Of a stretch of DNA of 12,398 bases, positions 7,645-12,398 are shown piece by piece. Below the pieces are notes generated by a model. The model was not told the DNA's origin, made no database searches, and was given only the letters and a program-made list of their open reading frames with translations. A program made the translations under genes and the position numbers. The stretch's first letter is position 1. Every line of letters begins with the position of its first letter. Origin of the DNA: Candidatus Solibacter sp. (lineage in GTDB: Bacteria; Acidobacteriota; Terriglobia; Bryobacterales; Bryobacteraceae); NCBI GenBank assembly GCA_017883345.1, contig JADGNT010000057.1, positions 1 to 12,398 on the forward strand, written 5' to 3'.

Positions 7645-9070
7645 ACGCGGCCGGCGGCCGGCGCTTGTGCCAATCGGTGTGGGACTGGAATTCGCGGCCG
7701 ATGGCGAGCAGGGTGTTCTCGGAGAACGGGACGCCCACCACCTGGAGAGCGACGGGCATGTTGTCGGCGAAACCGCAAGGCAACACCAAGGCGGGGAGTC
7801 CGGCGAGATTGCCCATCGGAATGATGGAGCGGAAGCCGGGATCCTTGGGCGGAGGGCCAGCGGCGCCGCGGTCGAGCGGCTGATCGATTTTGGAAGCGAT
7901 GGCGGCGCGGCCGGGGGCGAGCAGGACGTCCACCGAGCCGAAGATCCGGCCGACCGCGTCCTGTATCAGGCGGCGCAGGCGCATCGCCTTCAGGTAGTCC
8001 TTGGCGGACAGTTCCAGGCTGGCTTTGAGGCCGGCGATCTGCGGCTTGTCGGCCAACTCATCGACCTTGCCGCTAGCGATCAGCGGCTCGAAAATCGACC
8101 CCATTTCGCCGGCCAGAATGGTGGAAAGCGCCGCGCCATAGGGGAAGTCCGGCAGCTTGGTTTCCACGAATTGCATGCCGGACGCCTTGAGGACTGCGAT
8201 GGCGGCCTCGAAGGCGGGGCGGGTGGCGGGTTCGGCCCACTCGGCGAAATCGGCGGGCGCGTATCCCACGCGGAGATCCTTCATGGGGCGCGCGTATTGG
8301 GGCGTGTAGTAAAAGCTCTTGCCGGCGGAACCGGGGTCCTTGGAATCCTTGCCGGCGATGGCTTGCAGGATGACACCGCAATCTTCGGCGCTGCGCGCGA
8401 AGGGGCCGAGCTTATCCAGGGTCCAGGAAAGCGCCATGGCGCCGTGGCGGCTCACCAGTCCGTAGGTGGGGCGCAAGGCGGTGACGCCGCAGAAGGATGC
8501 CGGGGTGACGATGGACCCTGAAGTTTCCGAGCCGATGGCGAAGGGCACCAGTCCGGCGGCGACGGCGGCGGCCGATCCGCTGGAGGAACCACCGGACCAG
8601 CGCGTGCGGTCCCAGGGATTGAGGCCGGGGCCGGTGAGGGAGGCGGAGGGGAAACGGTAGCCGCCGCCGCCGGCGAGTTCCACCATGGAGAGCTTGCCGG
8701 CGAGTACGGCGCCAGCGGCGGAAAGCTTCTCGATCACCGTGGCGGTGTAATCGAAGACCTGGCCGGCGTAGGGCTTGGCGCCCCAGGTGGTGGGCTGCCC
8801 GGCGAAGGCGAGCAGATCCTTGACGCCGTACGGGATGCCTTGCAGCGGGCCGCGGTAACGTTGGCGCTTGAGTTCCTTATCCACCTCTTTGGCCTGACGG
8901 AGGGCTTCCTGGTGCAGCGGCAGGGCGAGCGCGTTATAGCGCGGGCCGAGTTGCTGGAGCCGTTCGGAGAAGGCGCGCGCCAGATCTTCGGCGGAGAACT
9001 CCCTGGCTTTGAGGCTGGCGTTCAGTTCGGAAAGAGGGGCGAAGAAGGTGTCGGTGCCGATGGAGGCCAT
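7643..9070 (-). CDS. Amidase-signature family hydrolase (GatA-like)
   Basis: The 475-residue enzyme hydrolyses a carboxylic amide bond; the substrate cannot be told. The Ser-cisSer-Lys triad is complete: K84 (GIPYGVKDLL), S162 in the glycine-serine signature GGSSSGSAAAVAAG (160-173), and nucleophile S186 in ETSGSIVTPASFCG. The spacing of 24 between the two serines is the same as in GatA and FAAH. GNLAGLPALVLPCGF near the C-terminus is the usual family motif. It is probably not the GatA subunit of tRNA amidotransferase: no gatB or gatC is nearby, the signature carries S164 where glycine is usual, and it sits in an aroDE operon. The ATG at 9070 follows TGAGGAG, which contains the stop of the 68-residue gene upstream, indicating coupled translation. 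No signal peptide is seen. Confidence 0.9.
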   Translation of the reverse strand: MASIGTDTFFAPLSELNASLKAREFSAEDLARAFSERLQQLGPRYNALALPLHQEALRQAKEVDKELKRQRYRGPLQGIPYGVKDLLAFAGQPTTWGAKPYAGQVFDYTATVIEKLSAAGAVLAGKLSMVELAGGGGYRFPSASLTGPGLNPWDRTRWSGGSSSGSAAAVAAGLVPFAIGSETSGSIVTPASFCGVTALRPTYGLVSRHGAMALSWTLDKLGPFARSAEDCGVILQAIAGKDSKDPGSAGKSFYYTPQYARPMKDLRVGYAPADFAEWAEPATRPAFEAAIAVLKASGMQFVETKLPDFPYGAALSTILAGEMGSIFEPLIASGKVDELADKPQIAGLKASLELSAKDYLKAMRLRRLIQDAVGRIFGSVDVLLAPGRAAIASKIDQPLDRGAAGPPPKDPGFRSIIPMGNLAGLPALVLPCGFADNMPVALQVVGVPFSENTLLAIGREFQSHTDWHKRRPPAA

Positions 9071-9079
9071 GCATGCTCC

Positions 9080-9286
9080 TCAGGCCTTGAATTGGAAGGC
9101 CGGCTCGGTGGCCATGGGGATTGGGGTAGTGGCGAGCGCGGCGGCGTTCGCCTGCAAGCGGTCGCGGGCAGTCTTCAGATCGTTGTCTGGAGCGGGGGTG
9201 GGAGTGGGAGCGGGTTGGGGTTGCTGCGCGGCCATGGCGGTGGCGGATACCAACACGGTAGCCAGTTTGCGGCGGGTCAGCTTCAT
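9080..9286 (-). CDS. Small secreted-type protein with twin-arginine-like signal and Pro/Thr-rich spacer
   Basis: The 68-residue protein has an N-terminus, MKLTRRKLATVLVSATAMAA, with a twin arginine followed by a short hydrophobic stretch, which suggests export (Tat- or Sec-like). A proline/threonine/alanine spacer (21-33, QQPQPAPTPTPAP) follows, then a short helical part (36-52) and a tail ending AFQFKA. I recognise no function. It is a real gene by context: its ATG is 3 bp after the aroDE stop, with GAGGTGA as ribosome binding site overlapping that stop. Its own TGA lies inside the ribosome binding site of the amidase. This tight fit suggests a role alongside the amidase, possibly as an exported partner or a leader that sets its translation. 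The hydrophobic core is short for a signal peptide. Confidence 0.65.
   Translation of the reverse strand: MKLTRRKLATVLVSATAMAAQQPQPAPTPTPAPDNDLKTARDRLQANAAALATTPIPMATEPAFQFKA
9194..9220 (+). other. G-quadruplex-forming motif (+ strand, non-coding strand of the small-protein gene)
   Basis: Five runs of three or more G are separated by loops of 1, 3, 3 and 2 bases (GGGGG, GGG, GGG, GGG, GGGG). This fits the canonical G3+N1-7 pattern. The run is the complement of the Pro/Thr-rich codons of the 68-residue protein, so it may simply reflect amino acid content. It would be in the DNA template strand and not in the mRNA. Confidence 0.5.
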
Positions 9287-9289
9287 GTT

Positions 9290-10819
9290 TCACCTCGACG
9301 GGGGCAGGGCGTGGCCGTTGCCGGAGAGTGCCTCCAGCGCGGCCTTCTGCATGACGGAGCGCGGCGCGGTTTCGCCGGTCCAGATTTCGAACTGGCGCAC
9401 GGCTTGTTCGATGAACATGTCCAAGCCCGGAACGACGGCTTTGCCCTGCTCCCTGGCGTGCTTGACGAGCACGGTTTCGAGCGGGTTGTACACCATGTCG
9501 AAAACGATGTCGGCGGGGATCCTGTCTTCGAAGAAGCACTCGTTGACGTGCGGGAACATGCCGAGCGGGGTGGCGTGAATCACGGCGTCGAAGTGGTGGG
9601 AATCGAGCTGCTCCTTGAGGAGCGATTCGGCGCCGCAGATCTTGCCGAGGGCGCGGACGCGGTCGGCATTGCGGCCCACCAGGGTAATCTTGGCGCCGGC
9701 GTCGGAAAGCGCGCAAGCCGCGCTACGGGCGGCGCCGCCGTTGCCGACGATCAGCACGCTGGCGTTGGCGATTTTGAGCAGGCGGGAGAGCGGGCCGGTG
9801 ACGCCGGCGGCGTCGGTATTGGTGCCGCGCCACTTGCCGGCCTTGCGCCAGACGGTGTTGACGGCGCCGATGCGGCGCGCCAGCGGTTCCACCACGTCCA
9901 GGTAGCGGATGATCTTCTGCTTGTGGGGGATGGTGACGCTGCAACCGGAGAGGGGAAGTTTGGCGGCCAGCGAGAAAAAATCGCGCAGGCATGCCGGGGA
10001 GACCAGAAACGGCAAATAGACGGCATCCACGCGTTTGGATTGAAATGCGCGGTTGTGCACGGCGGGCGATATGGAGTGGCGTACCGGGTCTGCAATCACG
10101 CCGTAGATCTTGGTGGATTTGCCCAGCTTTTCGACGCGATAGAGATGGCGCAGGAAGCGCGAACTCACCTGGCCGGCGGCGGTGCCTTCGGAGTACATGG
10201 GGGCGGCATAGGTATACACGCCGCCGAATACCGGCGAGAGCACGCGCGTGGGAAACCCGAGTTCGCCCATGGCCAGGACGATCAGGCGGTGCTTGGGCAG
10301 CGCTTTGGCGGCGGCGAGGACGCGCACATTGTCGCTGGGCTTGCGGGCCGTGGTGACGATCTTATAGGCATCCGCCTGCACCTTCATGACCCGGTTGACC
10401 ACCGTGTCCATGGGGGGCGTGGCTTCGAAATTGTGATAGGAGACGATGACGTAGGTGCGGCCGCGGAACTGGCTCAGACGGTCCTGCGCCACCTCGGCGG
10501 TTTCGATCTCGATATCGATGGCGTGCGCGCCATTGCGCACGGCCAGGTCAAGCACCGCAAGCTGTTCCTCAATGCTGCCGTTGAATTTGCCGTGGTTCTG
10601 GTGGCGCCGGCAGGTGGCCAGGAGGATGCAATCCGGGTACTGTTCGAGGAACTGTGGGATGGCCTCCGCGCCTTTACAGGGACTGCTCAGGTAATCCAGG
10701 CGGAATTCAAGGAAGATCTCGCCGGCCTCGGCTTCGCGGCGGGCGTGCTCCAGCAGTGTTGGAACGTCTGGCAGGCCCAACGCGATGCATATGCGGGGGA
10801 GCGACCTGGTCTGCGCCAT
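9290..10819 (-). CDS. aroDE: Bifunctional 3-dehydroquinate dehydratase (type I) / shikimate dehydrogenase
   Basis: The 509-residue fusion carries out two consecutive steps of aromatic amino acid synthesis: 3-dehydroquinate to 3-dehydroshikimate, then NADPH-dependent reduction to shikimate. Residues about 8-230 are a type I AroD barrel with E38 and R40 (LEFRLDYL), H129 (VSYHN) and Schiff-base lysine K153 (ADAYKI). Residues about 235-500 are AroE, with S249 and S251 (HSISPAVHN), catalytic K300 (TIPHK), N321, D336 (GTNTDAAG), the nucleotide-binding loop VGNGGAARSA (358-367), the NADP-phosphate motif GRNADR, Y444 (VYNP) and Q472 near the end. Plants and Chlamydia have the same domain order, and I believe acidobacteria do too. 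The ATG at 10819 is chosen because homology begins right after it; the open frame runs upstream to 10951 through the palindromic repeat, which is not coding. The 68-residue gene follows after 3 bp. Confidence 0.95.
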   Translation of the reverse strand: MAQTRSLPRICIALGLPDVPTLLEHARREAEAGEIFLEFRLDYLSSPCKGAEAIPQFLEQYPDCILLATCRRHQNHGKFNGSIEEQLAVLDLAVRNGAHAIDIEIETAEVAQDRLSQFRGRTYVIVSYHNFEATPPMDTVVNRVMKVQADAYKIVTTARKPSDNVRVLAAAKALPKHRLIVLAMGELGFPTRVLSPVFGGVYTYAAPMYSEGTAAGQVSSRFLRHLYRVEKLGKSTKIYGVIADPVRHSISPAVHNRAFQSKRVDAVYLPFLVSPACLRDFFSLAAKLPLSGCSVTIPHKQKIIRYLDVVEPLARRIGAVNTVWRKAGKWRGTNTDAAGVTGPLSRLLKIANASVLIVGNGGAARSAACALSDAGAKITLVGRNADRVRALGKICGAESLLKEQLDSHHFDAVIHATPLGMFPHVNECFFEDRIPADIVFDMVYNPLETVLVKHAREQGKAVVPGLDMFIEQAVRQFEIWTGETAPRSVMQKAALEALSGNGHALPPSR

Positions 10820-10874
10820 TGGATCGTAAGGACCTTTAGGATAACACGGGTGCGGAGAGGTTCCGCTCAGCTCA

Positions 10875-10973
10875 GTGGGACAGACGATCGGTTTGTGTCG
10901 TCTGTCAACCGGCCGTGCTTTAGCGAGGCTGGGCTGGGCTTGACAGACCACAAAAGGCGATGGTCTGTCCCAC
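10875..10973. repeat. REPIN-like element: two inverted copies of a 34-nt hairpin
   Basis: The left copy, 10875-10908, and the inverted right copy, 10940-10973, agree at 29 of 34 positions. Each folds alone: stem GACAGACGA (10879-10887) with 10898-10906, and stem GACAGACCA (10942-10950) with 10961-10969, both with 10-nt loops. The ends GTGGGACAGAC and GTCTGTCCCAC are exact 11-bp inverted repeats, so the whole 99 bp can also fold as one large hairpin. Two of the five differences form a compensating pair (G-C in one stem, C-G in the other). The element begins 5 bp beyond the deoC stop and lies 56 bp before the aroDE ATG. It has the layout of REPIN/BIME elements and may also end the deoC transcript. 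Confidence 0.8.
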
Positions 10974-10978
10974 CTGTG

Positions 10979-11680
10979 CTAAGCGGCCGGAGGCGGGGTC
11001 AGTCTGGCCTTCCACTCATCCAGGATGGCGGCGGTCGAGGTGGTACCGATACGGGTGCAGCCGGCCTGGTAAACCTCCAATACCTGGTCTAGCGTGCGGA
11101 TGCCGCCGGCGGCTTTGACGCCGATTTCCTCGGGAAGGTGCCGGCGCATCAGGGCGATGTCCGCCAGAGTGTAGCCGGAGGGGGCAAAGCCGGTGGAGGT
11201 CTTGACGAAATCGACTTCCGCCCGCTCGCAGCAGCGGCAGGCGATGATCTTCAATTCGTCGGTGAGGTAGGCGTTTTCCAGGATCACCTTGAGCAGCGCG
11301 CCTTCCTTATGGCAGAGTTCGGACATCTGGAGGAGTTCCATCTGCACGTGCTGAAACTCGCGCGAGAGGAGTTTGGAGATGGCGATCACCATGTCGATCT
11401 CCCGGGCGCCGCGGCGCAGCAGGTCGCGCGCTTCGTAGAGCTTGGTGGCGGTGTTTTCGGAGCCGTGCGGGAAGCCGCAGACAGCGCCCGCTTTGACGCT
11501 GCTGCCCTGCAAGGTGCGGACCGCCAGATCGATATCGCAGGGCCGCACGCTGGCGCAGGCGATGTGGTACCGCTTGGCGAGTTCCAGCCCCTCGATCACC
11601 TGTTCGTCCGTGAGTTCCGGTTTGACCAGCGGATGGTCGATGAGTTTGGCCAGAGACTCGCAGGTAGTGAGCGCGAGCAT
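10979..11680 (-). CDS. deoC: Deoxyribose-phosphate aldolase
   Basis: The 233-residue class I aldolase cleaves 2-deoxyribose-5-phosphate into glyceraldehyde-3-phosphate and acetaldehyde in deoxynucleoside breakdown. Key residues are present: Schiff-base K160 in VDFVKTSTGF, second lysine K189 in VKAAGGIRT, and D96 in EIDMVI. GFPHGSENTATK (69-80) and RIGTTST, the phosphate-binding end, also match. The length suits the short bacterial form (about 220-260). The ATG at 11680 is four bases after the stop of the TPR gene, so the two are probably co-transcribed. No other nucleoside-catabolism gene is nearby. The acetaldehyde product is an aldehyde, but a link with the aldehyde reductases at 4817-7328 is not supported by distance or strand. 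Confidence 0.95.
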   Translation of the reverse strand: MLALTTCESLAKLIDHPLVKPELTDEQVIEGLELAKRYHIACASVRPCDIDLAVRTLQGSSVKAGAVCGFPHGSENTATKLYEARDLLRRGAREIDMVIAISKLLSREFQHVQMELLQMSELCHKEGALLKVILENAYLTDELKIIACRCCERAEVDFVKTSTGFAPSGYTLADIALMRRHLPEEIGVKAAGGIRTLDQVLEVYQAGCTRIGTTSTAAILDEWKARLTPPPAA

Positions 11681-11684
11681 CGCT

Positions 11685-12398
11685 TCACTTCTTGCGCTTG
11701 GCTGGGGTGCGCGCGGGGGCGGCCGGCGCTCCGCAGTTCAGGCCGAGCGCTTTGCGCTCGGTGCACGCCTGCACGCTCTGGTCGCTCTTGGGGTAGCGCT
11801 TGATCACTTCCATGAATTCGTTGGCGCCTTCGGTCTTGTGTCCCTGCATTTTGACCAACGCGCGGCCCTTGTAGAGCAAGGAATCCGCCGTTTTGTTGTT
11901 ATCGGGGTACTTCTCCAGCACCATGTCGAATTCCTTGACCGCGGTTTCGTAGTTGGCCTGTACGAAGTGAACCATCGCGATGTAGAACTGCGCGTTGGGA
12001 GCGTAGTCGGTGTTGCCGTAGTACTTCAGATAATCGGCGAACTCCTGAACGGCCAGGTCGTACTTGCCGCTGACGTAGTCCTGGCGCGCCGCGTTGTACA
12101 TTTTTTCCGCCGACATTGGCGCCACATCGGAAGGGGAAGCGGCGGAGGGCTGGCCGGCTTGCGCCGGGGGCGCGGCCGGGGGTGCGGCCGGGGGCTGCTG
12201 ATTGACTTTGATGGCGTTGTTGATATCGGTTAACTGGACCTGCAAGCGGTTCATGAGGGCGGTGAGATCGCCGACTGCCTGCCCCAGAGTGCGCAGTTCG
12301 CCGCCCATTTCGTTGAGGCGCGTGGAAAGGCCCAGCACCGGGGTGGCGATTTTTTCGGTCTGGTCGCGCAGGTTCTTCTCGATGTTGCTCGAGATGAC
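11685..12398 (-). CDS. YbgF/CpoB-like tetratricopeptide repeat protein, N-terminus outside window
   Basis: The frame stays open from the stop at 11685 to the window edge, giving 237 visible residues; the GTG at 12338 is an internal valine, not the start. The first 65 visible residues (SSNIEKNLRDQTEK through VGDLTALMNRLQVQLTDI) look like a coiled coil. A proline/alanine-rich linker (QQPPAAPPAAPPAQAGQ) follows. Then three TPR units run from MYNAARQDYVSGKYDLAVQEF to EGANEFMEVIKRYPKS, and a basic tail ends PARTPAKRKK. The coiled coil-linker-TPR order is that of YbgF/CpoB, a periplasmic protein of the Tol-Pal system that coordinates cell-wall synthesis with outer-membrane constriction. The signal peptide cannot be seen and no tol or pal genes are in the window, so the role stays tentative. 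Confidence 0.8.
   Translation of the reverse strand, partial: VISSNIEKNLRDQTEKIATPVLGLSTRLNEMGGELRTLGQAVGDLTALMNRLQVQLTDINNAIKVNQQPPAAPPAAPPAQAGQPSAASPSDVAPMSAEKMYNAARQDYVSGKYDLAVQEFADYLKYYGNTDYAPNAQFYIAMVHFVQANYETAVKEFDMVLEKYPDNNKTADSLLYKGRALVKMQGHKTEGANEFMEVIKRYPKSDQSVQACTERKALGLNCGAPAAPARTPAKRKK

Noticed and set aside
7643..9070. Amidase as GatA of the Asp/Glu-tRNA amidotransferase
   Set aside because: No gatB or gatC nearby and a variant signature; a general amidase is the safer call.
10852..10866. Small 5-bp hairpin GCGGA/TCCGC upstream of aroDE as an attenuator
   Set aside because: The stem is too short, it lacks a T-run and no leader peptide is visible.
10903..10945. TTGACA boxes on both strands within the double hairpin as outward promoters
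   Set aside because: The consensus -35 hexamers are part of the palindrome and no -10-like sequence follows at 16-19 bp on either strand.
10820..10951. Upstream extension of aroDE by 44 codons to a start at 10951
   Set aside because: The extension is translated from the double-hairpin repeat, has no similarity to AroD, and the AroD fold begins directly after the ATG at 10819.
8840..11092. A 750-codon open frame on the + strand running across the amidase, small-protein, aroDE and deoC regions
   Set aside because: It is antisense to clearly recognisable genes with intact catalytic motifs, spans the palindromic repeat, and has the glycine/arginine/histidine-rich content typical of shadow frames in GC-rich DNA.
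12164..12196. Repeated GGCCGGGGG-type units as a DNA repeat element
   Set aside because: They are codons of the Pro/Ala-rich linker of the TPR protein and are explained by its amino acid repeat.
12338..12338. GTG at 12338 as the start of the TPR gene
   Set aside because: The frame continues to the window edge with coiled-coil-like residues upstream, and there is no ribosome binding site before this GTG; the gene is truncated by the window.

Overview
The window is GC-rich chromosomal DNA, packed with genes and free of RNA genes, insertion sequences and CRISPR arrays. The gene content points to a soil acidobacterium of the Solibacter/Bryobacter type. It has a type I 3-dehydroquinate dehydratase fused to shikimate dehydrogenase, a YfhO-like membrane protein, a DinB-family protein, small palindromic repeats, and a cupin almost the same as the hydroxynitrile lyases described from Granulicella and Acidobacterium. 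This assignment rests on remembered family resemblance, not on a search.

Left block (1-3488). The 3' end of an RNB/S1 ribonuclease gene is followed six bases later by a DinB-fold protein gene, both on +. They converge on a - strand pair, acylphosphatase then YfhO-like protein, whose reading frames overlap by 23 bp. Between the converging genes lies a long imperfect hairpin carrying a 10-bp tandem repeat. It supplies the stop codon and last residues of the YfhO-like protein.

Middle block (about 3500-7640). An AraC/YqhC-type regulator (-) is divergent from a + strand operon of aldo-keto reductase, manganese-cupin hydroxynitrile-lyase-like protein and YahK-type zinc alcohol dehydrogenase. The regulator plus two aldehyde reductases resembles the yqhC-yqhD-dkgA aldehyde-response locus of E. 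coli. The cupin adds a possible cyanohydrin-cleaving step that would release an aldehyde for the reductases. Base and codon use look slightly less GC-rich than the neighbours, and short orphan reading frames lie on both edges, so the block may be an inserted module. This is the most interesting part of the window.

Right block (7643-12398, all -). In transcription order: a YbgF/CpoB-like TPR protein (5' end outside the window), deoC, a two-hairpin REPIN-like element, the aroD-aroE fusion, a 68-residue secreted-type small protein and an amidase-signature enzyme. Gaps of 3-9 bp, with stop codons inside the next ribosome binding sites, indicate one translationally coupled unit for aroDE, the small protein and the amidase. 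TPR and deoC form another close pair.
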